Shown here piece by piece: positions 8,199 through 16,038 of a stretch of DNA of 33,895 nt. Position numbers and translations under genes: made by a program. Origin of the DNA: an uncultured Clostridia bacterium (GTDB lineage Bacteria > Bacillota > Clostridia > Oscillospirales > Acutalibacteraceae); the NCBI GenBank assembly GCA_947632335.1, contig CANROX010000018.1:1-33895 (forward strand), in the 5' to 3' direction. The notes below the pieces were generated by a model. That model made no database searches, was not told the DNA's origin, and saw only the letters and a program-made list of their open reading frames with translations. Every line of letters starts with the position of its first letter. Positions within the stretch are counted from its first letter, which is position 1.

Positions 8199-8463
8199 AT
8201 TATCTTTTCTTTATCAAATGGACTTGCCACACCGAGCCGTTGCCGTATATACCTACCTCCACGACCGAGCTAACAAAAACGGTGAATGCTGGCCTTCGGT
8301 AAAAACAATAGCAGGCGACATAAAGCTGTCGCCTGCTACAGTCAGAAGGGCTATCAAAGATTTAAAAAATGCTAAACTAATTACAACCAAGCAAAGATAT
8401 AGAAACAACGGTGAGAAAAGTAGTTTACTGTTTAAAATAATTCCAATTAACTTAAGGTTATGA
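8191..8463 (+). CDS. Short helix-turn-helix protein, possibly a truncated replication initiator
   Basis: A 90-residue protein overlapping the VirD4 stop by eight bases, with AGGAGG upstream. It carries a winged-HTH of the HTH_36 type seen in replication-initiator N-termini: 'HRAVAVYTYLHDRANKNGECWPSVKTIAG' then 'LSPATVRRAIKDLKNAKLITTKQRYR'. The C-terminus (KIIPINLRL) ends where the element's synteny stops and overlaps by six bases the end of a convergent pseudogene. The original gene may therefore have been longer and cut by insertion of the cargo block. A short intact form also exists in such elements, so truncation is not proven. Confidence 0.8.
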   Translation: MSRLSFLYQMDLPHRAVAVYTYLHDRANKNGECWPSVKTIAGDIKLSPATVRRAIKDLKNAKLITTKQRYRNNGEKSSLLFKIIPINLRL

Positions 8464-8937
8464 CACTACTCCTGTTGCACTGCACTTTATTGTAACTGAC
8501 ATTGAATAATTTGTTGCTTCTCCAGATACTGTATGGGTAGCTGTTGCTTTTGCTGTTGCTGTGTTGCCCGATTTGCTGTGTGATGCACTTTTTATAGACC
8601 AACTAGCGGCTGGGGCTGTCGTACTATGGGAACAGCTTGTACAGGTCGATGTACTGCCATTGTATGAAAATGTAGCCTTAATTGAAACGGATCAGAGTAC
8701 AGTACCACTGCTGTTTTTATAATATTTTGTTTTTGTTTTTGTAATTGTATTCGTGGTGTATAAAGAAATATCTGAATCTAAAGTATCATCAGTAATTATT
8801 GTTTCAATATAATCACCATTATCTAAATATTCAATGGTTCTTTCTGTATTATCGGTGGTTTTGGCACTTACAGTAATACATAATAATGTACAACTAATAA
8901 GTGCGAAAATTAATGTAAGAACTATACTTTTTTTCAT
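8458..8937 (-). pseudogene. Secreted Ser/Thr-rich protein interrupted by an in-frame TGA
   Basis: The minus-strand frame starts at ATG 8937 with a clear signal peptide (MKKSIVLTLIFALISCTLLCITVSA) and runs 81 codons to TGA at 8692-8694. The same frame then stays open for 77 more codons to TAA at 8458-8460, giving a Ser/Thr/Ala-rich, beta-type sequence (SYNGSTSTCTSC...KSGNTATAKATATHTVSGEA) with the composition expected of the same secreted protein. The parent would be about 159 residues, and a single base change such as TGG to TGA would explain the break. The gene follows the HAAS and PadR genes on the same strand and would be co-transcribed with them. The 81-residue remnant might still be secreted. 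Confidence 0.75.
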
Positions 8938-8949
8938 TGTTTTCCTCCT

Positions 8950-9324
8950 TTATTCAATTACTTCTTCAACGATAACAACTTCTTCTCTCAATAGCATTTG
9001 ATGTTCTTCCCATCTTATAACACCATACATAGTAGAGAGAACTAAAATAACTGCAATTATAATAGCTATTAATGCCTTAATATATTTGCTGATTCTAATT
9101 TTTTTAATAACATAAGGTGCACCGATTGCCGAAAAATATTCGGCTACTACATCAACCGGATTTCCGTAGTTTTCATAAAGCTCTTCCTTTGTTGTTGCAT
9201 TGGATTCTTCGCAGTAATCCTCTATATCCTTGCTCAGTTGTTTTATGTACTTGCGTTCTTTCTTTCCTTTAACAGGGAACATAGCCTTTACTTCTTTGAT
9301 GTACTCCTTGCACAGCTTATTCAT
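8950..9324 (-). CDS. HAAS-type (DUF1700-like) membrane protein, partner of PadR
   Basis: A 124-residue protein. The N-terminal 80 residues have the helical pattern of HAAS/DUF1700-like domains (KEYIKEVKAMFP...KKERKYIKQLSKDIEDYC...TKEELYENYGNPVDVVAEYF). One membrane segment (about 84-104) follows, then a short acidic outside tail. HAAS proteins are commonly encoded directly after PadR repressors and are thought to act with them in regulating envelope or export functions. Its start overlaps the PadR stop by eight bases, so the pair is translationally coupled. It lies 12 bases before the broken secreted-protein gene. Confidence 0.8.
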   Translation of the reverse strand: MNKLCKEYIKEVKAMFPVKGKKERKYIKQLSKDIEDYCEESNATTKEELYENYGNPVDVVAEYFSAIGAPYVIKKIRISKYIKALIAIIIAVILVLSTMYGVIRWEEHQMLLREEVVIVEEVIE

Positions 9325-9676
9325 TGTCCTTATCCTCCGTGTTTTCCTTTAATGTTGAAAGTATTTTTTCTACACCCCTGTAAGCGTCACGAAAGTTGTT
9401 TAGTAGTTGGGCGTAATAATCCCGTCCGTTTGATTCAAGATGATAATAAATTCTTGTTCTCCGCTTGCCCACAAGTTTAGAATATTGGGTGATTTTACCC
9501 TCATTTTCAAGCTTGTAGGTAACAGCGTAAATGGTGTTTTGAGAAATCGCAAGGCACCCGTCGGAAAATTCCTTAATGTACTTAACAATCTCATAGGCGT
9601 AGCTATCATGGTCATTCAAAATTGCCAGAATAAGAATTTCTGTTATTCCGCTGAAAAAATTATTTTTAGTACCCAT
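9317..9676 (-). CDS. PadR-family transcriptional regulator
   Basis: A 119-residue winged-helix repressor: ITEILILAILNDHDSYAYEIVKYIKEFSDGCLAISQNTIYAVTYKLENEGKITQY is the PadR DNA-binding core, with GKRRTRIYYHLESNGRDYYAQLL forming the wing and the dimerisation helix following. PadR proteins bind palindromic operators and usually repress transporter or stress genes next to them. Here a divergent promoter with an overlapping perfect palindrome lies about 90 bases upstream of its start, making autoregulation plus control of the secreted protein/ABC operon likely. It is the first gene of a three-gene minus-strand operon. Confidence 0.9.
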   Translation of the reverse strand: MGTKNNFFSGITEILILAILNDHDSYAYEIVKYIKEFSDGCLAISQNTIYAVTYKLENEGKITQYSKLVGKRRTRIYYHLESNGRDYYAQLLNNFRDAYRGVEKILSTLKENTEDKDNE

Positions 9677-9763
9677 AAAACACCTTCCAAAAATTATGAT
9701 TTACCAACAATTCTATTATACATAAAAATATTGTAATTTAAATATTTTAGATTTCAAAATATT

Positions 9764-9793
9764 ATTGACAAGCCTTGTCAATAGTGATATGAT
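9764..9793 (+). promoter_or_regulatory. Sigma-A promoter with a palindromic operator over its -35 box
   Basis: TTGACA (9765-9770), 17 bases, TATGAT (9788-9793) is a near-consensus plus-strand promoter. The -35 hexamer is part of a perfect 9+1+9 palindrome, ATTGACAAG-C-CTTGTCAAT (9764-9782). A bound repressor would block RNA polymerase. PadR, encoded about 90 bases away on the other strand, is the obvious candidate. The promoter would feed the secreted-protein gene at 10028 through a leader of about 230 bases. Confidence 0.7.
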
Positions 9794-10027
9794 TTAATCA
9801 CAAGATAATTGAATTATGGTAACATTGTTCAATTTATTGTAGTTTTGTGATTGTTGCAACAAATTGCAAAAAATCAAGCACAAATTAGTCTAACATTATA
9901 TTTTATTTTAAAATATAAATAAGGTTAATTATATGAACTGATAAATCCACTGCAGAGTATTTTAGAATACAAACAAAATACAGATTAGCTAACTGATGTT
10001 TTGTTACAAAAAATAAGGAGGTTTTGA
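9794..10027 (+). other. Long A/T-rich leader before the secreted-protein gene
   Basis: About 230 bases between the promoter and ATG 10028 with no gene. It holds short inverted pieces (for example TTGTTGCAACAA near 9850-9865, an AT-rich palindrome near 9900-9920) and ends with AGGAGG (10017-10022) at ideal spacing. I see no riboswitch that I can name. Confidence 0.4.
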
Positions 10028-10477
10028 ATGAAACAAAAAGGATTAAGAAAAGTGAAGAAACTATTGGCTTCATTATTAGCAGTAAGTTGTGTAGCGGTTT
10101 CTGTGTTATCTGTAAATGCTGTAGATTATGTTAGTCATACCAACGATTGTACCACTGGTAAGCATACATTAAGTGATGGCGGAACAGGTTATTCGAAGTT
10201 ACATAGATATACTGCCAAAGCCACAGTAACACAATCTACAACTGGTGGTCCTTGCACAACTGGTGGAACCGTATATATTTATTATCATTACCGTGATAAT
10301 AATAATCAATTACTTAGAACAAGAGCGGTAAAAACACTGGGTTTGGACTCAAGGACAAGTAGTTCTTTTACAGCAACTGTCCCTTCAAGTAGATCTAGTT
10401 TGTCAAGTTATGATCCAGATAGCTCATATGCCAAAGTGAGATTGTCAACACGAAGCGATACCTTAAAAACTGACTAA
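10028..10477 (+). CDS. Secreted Ser/Thr-rich protein, bacteriocin-like candidate
   Basis: A 149-residue protein with a clear Sec signal peptide: basic start MKQKGLRKVKK, hydrophobic core LLASLLAVSCVAVSVLSV, probable cleavage after VNA. The mature part (about 117 residues) is rich in Ser, Thr, Tyr and Gly, with two cysteines (NDC, GPC) and alternating residues that suggest a beta-sheet protein. I cannot assign a family. It stands first in a run followed by a lipoprotein, a large ABC permease and an ATPase, and is separated from them by a terminator hairpin, which would make it the most abundant product. That layout recalls lactococcin-972-type operons (secreted beta-rich bacteriocin, large membrane protein, ATPase), but the sequence similarity I can see is slight. 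Confidence 0.8.
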   Translation: MKQKGLRKVKKLLASLLAVSCVAVSVLSVNAVDYVSHTNDCTTGKHTLSDGGTGYSKLHRYTAKATVTQSTTGGPCTTGGTVYIYYHYRDNNNQLLRTRAVKTLGLDSRTSSSFTATVPSSRSSLSSYDPDSSYAKVRLSTRSDTLKTD

Positions 10478-10484
10478 TTTTATA

Positions 10485-10516
10485 AACCTGCCGGAAAACC
10501 GGCAGGTTGTTATTAT
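10485..10516 (+). terminator. Rho-independent terminator after the secreted-protein gene
   Basis: AACCTGCCGG, loop AAAA, CCGGCAGGTT: ten perfect base pairs followed by the weak U-rich run GTTATTAT. It starts 8 bases after the stop codon. Partial read-through would give low expression of the downstream lipoprotein/ABC genes. Confidence 0.8.
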
Positions 10517-10544
10517 AGTAGACTAACGTACAGGGGGTAAAACT

Positions 10545-11741
10545 ATGAAAAAGCTTTTATTATTAAATGTATTATTAGTATTGCTGATTATTAGTGGGTG
10601 TTCTGATACAGAAAAAATAATTTCTGACAAAAATACTTTTGTAGCAGGTCAAGATAACCAGTATATGTATGAAGATGTGTGGTACGGTTCAACCCTACAA
10701 CGGGGTGATGGCGGATATTACTTTTTGAAAGATAATTTTATATACTTTATTGATAAGGATATGTCTGTTTATCCATTGTGTAATAAATCCGATTGTTTGC
10801 ATAATAAGGAAATAGATGAAGATGAAAAGCACAGTTGCAATGCCTATATAGAGGGAGATTTTTTACCTGCAGAGCAAGTAATTCAGTATTATAACAACAG
10901 TATATACTATATGGATAACTCTAAGATTGAAAAAGAGGGTTTATATCTAAAAAGGATTGACTTATCTGCACAACAAACAGAAACAGTATACAACATTAAG
11001 GCAATGAGTATTGATCAATGGATTATACACAGAAATTATTTGTATTATGCACTTTCTTCTGTTACAACAACGGACGAAAAAGGAAGGGAAAGAGCAACTG
11101 AGGATTGTTCTATATACAGTTTGAATTTAGAAGATAAGTCTGTAAAAACAGTTGCTGATTTTAACAGTAAAGGACTGATACTTCAACAAACACTGAATAT
11201 GCAGGCATATGGAAATTATGTGTATTTTGATTGTTCAACTGTAAAAAAAGGGACAGGTATACTTGACGCAAATAATGAATCTTTTAATGACAGCAGGTAT
11301 GTTTATGATATAAAAAATGATGAGTTCTATTCATTAACTCAAAAGGTAAAGGGTGATACACCTACATTTTGCGGTTATTTTAAAGATAAGTTAATATATC
11401 TATCCGGTGACAACTGTATATATACCTGTAACCTTAACGGTGAGAATACAACTAAGCTTTTTGATTATGATAAAAAATACAATGGATATAATATTTTTTC
11501 CGACGGTAATTATATAATTTTTGAAGAAATAGAAAAAGCACCGGGAGTGTATATTTTATTTGATAAAAAAGGTAAACTGATAAACAAAGTGAAAATGCCC
11601 TTCATAGTTGACCCACAACTACCTTATGATGATGAATATATTATAAGACTTACAGAAGACGATAAATTACAGGCTGTTTCCAAAAAGGATATTGCAACAA
11701 AGAAAAAATTGACTTCTAAGATAATATATGAATTTTCCTGA
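10545..11741 (+). CDS. Lipoprotein with predicted beta-propeller, ABC-associated
   Basis: A 398-residue lipoprotein: signal LLLLNVLLVLLIISGC with the lipobox Cys at about residue 19. The mature chain is strand-rich with repeated 'Y-hydrophobic-Y' blades (for example NSIYYMDNSKIEK, NYLYYALSS, NYVYFDCST, DKLIYLSGDNCIYTCNL), as in DUF5050-type propellers. The segment YPLCNKSDCLHNKE...KHSCNAY holds a Cys-x4-Cys-His pattern that I associate with Clostridia lipoproteins beside ABC exporters. The RBS is AGGGGG upstream of ATG 10545. The next gene starts 8 bases after its stop. It is probably a surface accessory or sensor of the transporter; ligand unknown. Confidence 0.8.
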   Translation: MKKLLLLNVLLVLLIISGCSDTEKIISDKNTFVAGQDNQYMYEDVWYGSTLQRGDGGYYFLKDNFIYFIDKDMSVYPLCNKSDCLHNKEIDEDEKHSCNAYIEGDFLPAEQVIQYYNNSIYYMDNSKIEKEGLYLKRIDLSAQQTETVYNIKAMSIDQWIIHRNYLYYALSSVTTTDEKGRERATEDCSIYSLNLEDKSVKTVADFNSKGLILQQTLNMQAYGNYVYFDCSTVKKGTGILDANNESFNDSRYVYDIKNDEFYSLTQKVKGDTPTFCGYFKDKLIYLSGDNCIYTCNLNGENTTKLFDYDKKYNGYNIFSDGNYIIFEEIEKAPGVYILFDKKGKLINKVKMPFIVDPQLPYDDEYIIRLTEDDKLQAVSKKDIATKKKLTSKIIYEFS

Positions 11742-11749
11742 GGTGTAAT

Positions 11750-13729
11750 ATGAAACTGATATTTTACGAAATAAACAAGGTAATATGTAAAAGATTTTTT
11801 ATATCTATTATTGTTTTTTCTGTTTTATTAAGTGTAGTTGCCTTAATCAGCAATGACAATACATCTCAAAGCAAGGTCAATCAAAATCAATATATAAAAT
11901 CCTATTCTGATTTTATAAATGAAATGGATAAAAGAGCAAACAGTCAAGCTAAAATGTTTGGAGATAAAGATTCTTTTAGCTACAAAAATCTTTTTAAAAC
12001 AGCTGAAGATTACAGTAACTTAAAGGGTATAAAGCTAACAAATGCAAAGTCAGACAGCATTATTGCATTGGGGGATTTTGCCCTTACAGACTATTTGTTA
12101 ATAGCACTTGTATTTCTCATTGGGGTATATATTTTTACTGAAAATATGCAAAATCTTATAAATACAACAGCTAAAGGAAGACAGCAAACAGCACTTGCCA
12201 AGATTGTGGCATATATAATATTAACCATTTTAGTTTCAGCCTGTTTTACTATTGTCAATATAATAATATTAAACAACAAAAACGGAATTGATACTTTAGA
12301 TGCGGTAGTTCAGTCTGTACCGCAGTTTCGAAACTGCACTCTCAATCTGAATTTAGGTCAGTATTATTTGGTGTATTTGTTTTTTAAGTCCTTTGCATTT
12401 ATTGCAGTTGCTTCATTGTTTGCAATAGTTTTTGTTTGTATCAAAAATTCAGTAATTCGCTATTCTTTGTGTATAGGGCTTATAGCCGGAGAATATCTTT
12501 TATATACTATAATACCTGATAATTCGGTTATCAACCTTGTGAAGCACATAAATATATTCTGTTTTGTAGATACACAAACATTGCTATCTAAGTATCTGAA
12601 TCTAAATATATTAGAAATACCTGTTAACAGAATAACTGCCACAATTATAACTATCATAGTAATAACCCTAATCAGCATAATAATTGTGCTTGTTAACTTC
12701 ACAAAAAACAGATTTCAAAAAGTTAATATTCAAATCAAAAGGACAGGTGTATCAGGCAGTTCAAACCTTATAAAAGGCGAGTTATTTAAGTATCTTGTTT
12801 GCAACAAAACAGCAATAATATTACTTCTGTTAGCAACGGCTTCTGTTTTTAATTGCTTTGGCAGTGAAAATTATCCCTATACATCAAGTGCTGATGTGGC
12901 ATATAAAAATCATATGGATTATTTACAGGGCGAGATTACACCCCAAAAGGAGAAATACATTGAAAACATCAAATTGCACATAGATAAATTGGAGAAGAAA
13001 CTTGATACAAATATTTCTTCCCAAATGTATGAGGTTGTGTCAAATACAATAGAAAATGAAACAACAGCTTTGGAAAGAATAGAAGTACAGTATAATAGAA
13101 TTAAAAATTCAGAACAGGGAAGGTTTGTTGACGAAAAATTATATACTCAATTTATTTCCAATGAAGATAGGGAATGGCTGCAACTTTTCTTGTTGTCACT
13201 TTTAATTATTATAGCGATTCCGCAATTATATACTACTGAATATAGAAATAAAGTTATTTACCTTCTTCGTTCAAATAGAAATGGAAAATTTAAATTGTTT
13301 ATAACAAAATTAGGAATGTCAATCTGTGTGTTGTTTATAATGTTCGCATTGATATATATACCATATATAATTAGATTTATTAACACATTCCAAACAGGAA
13401 GCTTTCAATTTTCTCTTAATAATATAGGAGCTTTTCAGGGTGTACCTATATCGATTATTTCATCTTCTGTTTTAGAGTTAATCGGTTATTTTGCTATATC
13501 TTTATTACAACTATCCATAGTTACTTTTATATCAATTTATGGGGAAAATAACCTTATTTCAATGATAATTTCATCAGTAATATTGTTAATAAATTTCCAA
13601 TTAGGAAGAATATTTATGAGTAATTGGATATTGATTTTTGCAGTAATAAGTATATGTATTATTTTGTCGGTAGTTCTGTTTGTTATTGCCGGCTGTAAAT
13701 TTACTAACTATAAGAGGGTCAGAAAATGA
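11750..13729 (+). CDS. Large two-half ABC permease (ABC-2-like)
   Basis: A 659-residue integral membrane protein with about a dozen predicted membrane segments in two similar halves. Each half starts with a membrane helix (about 14-34 and 353-370) followed by an outside loop and a bundle of four to six helices, as in ABC-2 exporters where two domains are fused. The second outside loop (about 375-475) is charged and predicted coiled-coil (ENIKLHIDKLEKKLD). It overlaps the ATPase gene by four bases (ATGA), so permease and ATPase are translationally coupled. The pair presumably exports or removes a peptide, most simply the secreted protein upstream or a toxin; the substrate is not shown by sequence. 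Confidence 0.8.
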   Translation: MKLIFYEINKVICKRFFISIIVFSVLLSVVALISNDNTSQSKVNQNQYIKSYSDFINEMDKRANSQAKMFGDKDSFSYKNLFKTAEDYSNLKGIKLTNAKSDSIIALGDFALTDYLLIALVFLIGVYIFTENMQNLINTTAKGRQQTALAKIVAYIILTILVSACFTIVNIIILNNKNGIDTLDAVVQSVPQFRNCTLNLNLGQYYLVYLFFKSFAFIAVASLFAIVFVCIKNSVIRYSLCIGLIAGEYLLYTIIPDNSVINLVKHINIFCFVDTQTLLSKYLNLNILEIPVNRITATIITIIVITLISIIIVLVNFTKNRFQKVNIQIKRTGVSGSSNLIKGELFKYLVCNKTAIILLLLATASVFNCFGSENYPYTSSADVAYKNHMDYLQGEITPQKEKYIENIKLHIDKLEKKLDTNISSQMYEVVSNTIENETTALERIEVQYNRIKNSEQGRFVDEKLYTQFISNEDREWLQLFLLSLLIIIAIPQLYTTEYRNKVIYLLRSNRNGKFKLFITKLGMSICVLFIMFALIYIPYIIRFINTFQTGSFQFSLNNIGAFQGVPISIISSSVLELIGYFAISLLQLSIVTFISIYGENNLISMIISSVILLINFQLGRIFMSNWILIFAVISICIILSVVLFVIAGCKFTNYKRVRK

Positions 13730-14601
13730 AATTAGAAATCAAAAACATAAGCAAAACCTACAAAAAGGGAACGGTAAAGGCACTTGATGATTTTTCCGTA
13801 ACACTTACGCCGGGAGTTTATGGACTACTTGGCCCCAACGGTGCAGGTAAAAGTACACTTATGAACATTATCACCGACAACCTAAATACAGATAGCGGTG
13901 AGGTGCTGTATGACGGTGAGAATATCAAAAAACTGGGTAAAGACTACCGTTCTGTACTTGGATATATGCCACAGCAACAGGGACTTTATGACGACTTTAC
14001 CCTCAACAGATTTTTGTGGTATATGTCGGCACTAAAAGGACTGAAGAAGAAAGATGCAAAGGAAAAAATCACTTCACTTCTTGAAACAGTAAATCTAACA
14101 GAGTCAGCACACAAAAAGTTAGGCGGATTTTCAGGCGGAATGAAGCAGAGAGCCTTAATAGCCCAAGCACTTCTAAACGACCCCGAAATCCTTATCCTTG
14201 ACGAACCAACAGCAGGACTTGACCCCAAGGAAAGAATACGCATAAGAAACTTTATAAGCGAAATAGCCGAGGATAAGATAGTCCTAATCTCCACCCATGT
14301 TGTGTCCGACATTGAGTTCATAGCAAAGGAAATTATCCTGCTGAAAGAGGGCAAACTCATATCCCACAACACCTGTAACAGCCTTACAAAGGAAATAGAA
14401 AACAAGGTTTTTGAAGTGGAAATCGAAAAGGAAGAATTAAAGTATTTCCAGGAAAACTACCGTGTGTCAAATCTATTCCACAGCGGTGACAAAATAACAG
14501 TCCGAATAGTAACAGATATCCCGCCGGAAAATCATATCATACAGACGGCAAAACCAACTTTAGAAGACTTATATTTGTATGTTTTTGAAAAAGGAAAATA
14601 G
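13726..14601 (+). CDS. ABC transporter ATP-binding protein
   Basis: A 291-residue ATPase with all motifs intact: Walker A GPNGAGKS (36-43), Q-loop at MPQQQG, signature FSGGMKQR (about 135-142), Walker B ILILDEPTAGLD (Asp159, Glu160) and H-loop STHVVSD. The C-terminal 80 residues form the usual regulatory extension of ABC-2 exporter ATPases. Its codon use is visibly richer in C/G than the permease and lipoprotein genes around it, suggesting a different history or stronger conservation. It energises the permease encoded just upstream. Confidence 0.93.
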   Translation: MKLEIKNISKTYKKGTVKALDDFSVTLTPGVYGLLGPNGAGKSTLMNIITDNLNTDSGEVLYDGENIKKLGKDYRSVLGYMPQQQGLYDDFTLNRFLWYMSALKGLKKKDAKEKITSLLETVNLTESAHKKLGGFSGGMKQRALIAQALLNDPEILILDEPTAGLDPKERIRIRNFISEIAEDKIVLISTHVVSDIEFIAKEIILLKEGKLISHNTCNSLTKEIENKVFEVEIEKEELKYFQENYRVSNLFHSGDKITVRIVTDIPPENHIIQTAKPTLEDLYLYVFEKGK

Positions 14602-14613
14602 GAAGGTGAAAAT

Positions 14614-15288
14614 ATGTTTACAAAAATTGATAAAATTAAATCAGAAAGACCTAAATTAAGGAAAGTGATTGACACAATAATAGACCATTGTAATAGAATG
14701 TTGATAGTGTATTATATTTTAATAATTATTTTATCTTTATTCTTTATTTTTGTTCCAACAATAATTGTATTCTTTCAATGTCAGGAAGATATAAGAATGT
14801 GGATTTCCACAATTGTAGGTGGGATATTATCAGTTATTGTTATGCCCATAGTTGTTAATTTTCTTTCTAACAAACATAAGGAGAATAGGACATTGAGGAA
14901 AATGTCGAATGAAATAAATAAACCATTCTATGATGAATTAAGTAAGATATTAATTGATTTATTGGTTGATGAATATAATATACATGGTAAAGATCCATCT
15001 GAGAAAATAAGTAGTGAATATTCTAAGGAAGCTACAAATGTTTTGAGAGGCTTTTTGTGTGATAATTATTCGCATATCTCAAATTATTTTTCTGTAAGCT
15101 TAATTTGGAATCTTGTTGAAGTTTGCAATGAATGCTCGAATTCTGTAACTACATATGACAATATACGAATAAAAGTTAGAAAGTGTTTTCGTTCTATTAG
15201 GAAGGAAATAGGATCTAAAGGGATTTTTTATGAAAATAAGTTTATAATTGAAGAGATTTGTAGGCAAAAAGAAAATTTAAAAAAGTGA
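14614..15288 (+). CDS. Two-TM protein with a cytoplasmic helical domain, unknown function
   Basis: A 224-residue protein. Two adjacent membrane segments lie at about 32-54 and 65-85, followed by a mostly helical, charged C-terminal domain of 140 residues that should be cytoplasmic. I do not recognise the family. A two-TM hairpin with a soluble helical domain occurs in some stand-alone effector and immunity proteins, but no catalytic motif is visible. The RBS AGGAAGGTG precedes ATG 14614, 12 bases after the ATPase stop, so it is last in the ABC operon. Its base composition is more A/T-rich than the ATPase. Confidence 0.72.
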   Translation: MFTKIDKIKSERPKLRKVIDTIIDHCNRMLIVYYILIIILSLFFIFVPTIIVFFQCQEDIRMWISTIVGGILSVIVMPIVVNFLSNKHKENRTLRKMSNEINKPFYDELSKILIDLLVDEYNIHGKDPSEKISSEYSKEATNVLRGFLCDNYSHISNYFSVSLIWNLVEVCNECSNSVTTYDNIRIKVRKCFRSIRKEIGSKGIFYENKFIIEEICRQKENLKK

Positions 15289-15302
15289 ATAAATGAATTC
15301 TT

Positions 15303-15358
15303 AATAAAGCCGACAAGTTATAGCTTTTAATGCTATTAACTGTCGGCTTTATTCTATG
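15303..15358. terminator. Strong, probably bidirectional terminator
   Basis: AATAAAGCCGACA (15303-15315) pairs perfectly with TGTCGGCTTTATT (15341-15353), and the inner parts AGTTATAGC / GCTATTAACT extend the stem with one bulge. The arms begin with A/T, giving U-rich ends in both directions. It closes the cargo operon 15 bases after its last stop codon. Confidence 0.85.
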
Positions 15359-15409
15359 CCTTTTTTGCATTGAAAGCAGAAAGGGCAAGATGATCTATAA
15401 GAATAGAAG

Positions 15410-15453
15410 TCCTCCGATAGACCTGAATTAAAAAATTCAGATTGATTGGAGGA
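15410..15453 (+). promoter_or_regulatory. Hairpin that buries the ribosome-binding site of the sigma-like gene
   Basis: TCCTCC (15410-15415) is complementary to GGAGGA (15448-15453), which is the Shine-Dalgarno of the ATG at 15461. The inner arms CTGAATT (15423-15429) and AATTCAG (15434-15440) pair perfectly around an AAAA loop, and the seven bases between pair with two mismatches and two G-U pairs. The result is one roughly 20-bp imperfect stem covering the whole RBS, so translation should need melting, a bound factor or an alternative fold. Confidence 0.65.
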
Positions 15454-15460
15454 TAATTGA

Positions 15461-15934
15461 ATGGACAAGCGTCCTAAAAGGAGAAAGGATAAGTACAATC
15501 CTTATACACTGTACACGAAATCCGGGAGATACTACATTTCTTTTGTTGATGTCAATAATAATTTTCAAGAGATAGAGGTATCACAGGAAGTGTTTGAGAG
15601 TTTTAATAAATTTGAACTTGAAGATATTTCTCAGATGAATGAATACGACAGACATTTGGAACATTCCGAAGTAGATGAAAATGCCTTGTACCAAAAGTGT
15701 GTTTCAAGCGAACAGTCGTTAGAAGAATACTTTGATAAAGCTCAGGCTGGGGAGAATCTTCATATGGCAATAAACAAATTGCCTGATGTGCAAAAACGTA
15801 GATTAAAAAAGTACTATTTTGAAGAGAAAACCTTTGAAGAAATATCTCTTGAAGAAGGATGTACATATCAATGCGTTCAAAGATCGGTATATCGTGCAGT
15901 AGTAAAAATAAAAAATATATTAAAAAATTTATAA
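15461..15934 (+). CDS. Small sigma-70-like protein of integrative elements
   Basis: A 157-residue protein whose C-terminal 65 residues form a sigma region 4-type helix-turn-helix: LHMAINKLPDVQKRRLKKYYFEEKTFEEISLEEGCTYQCVQRSVYRAVVKIKNIL. The N-terminal half is unlike classical region 2 and includes a short strand pair (YTLYTKSGRYYISF) and an acidic helix. Such short sigma-like proteins occur near the recombinase of Clostridia conjugative elements and probably switch on element genes. Here it lies alone between two terminators, with its RBS sequestered in a hairpin, fitting tight control. Whether it binds core RNA polymerase cannot be told from sequence. Confidence 0.78.
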   Translation: MDKRPKRRKDKYNPYTLYTKSGRYYISFVDVNNNFQEIEVSQEVFESFNKFELEDISQMNEYDRHLEHSEVDENALYQKCVSSEQSLEEYFDKAQAGENLHMAINKLPDVQKRRLKKYYFEEKTFEEISLEEGCTYQCVQRSVYRAVVKIKNILKNL

Positions 15935-15965
15935 AACAGGGGTGTGTTTTAGCTTTTAAGTGAGG

Positions 15966-16008
15966 AAACAGGTGAAAGGGTTAATTCTCTTTCGCCTGTT
16001 TTCATTTT
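15966..16008 (+). terminator. Rho-independent terminator after the sigma-like gene
   Basis: AAACAGGTGAAAG (15966-15978) pairs with CTTTCGCCTGTTT (15989-16001), 13 pairs including one G-U, followed by TCATTTTTC. It lies 31 bases past the stop codon. Confidence 0.8.
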
Positions 16009-16038
16009 TCAGAGAACAGGCGTTGCTCTTTGAAAATA

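Noticed and set aside
7949-8230. Minus-strand 93-codon frame over the VirD4 tail
   Set aside because: It is the complement of the acidic low-complexity VirD4 tail; it gives Ser/Phe-rich sequence typical of a shadow frame.
15303-15353. Long inverted repeat as a third MITE
   Set aside because: Short, with U-rich ends and placed right after a stop codon; best explained as a terminator.
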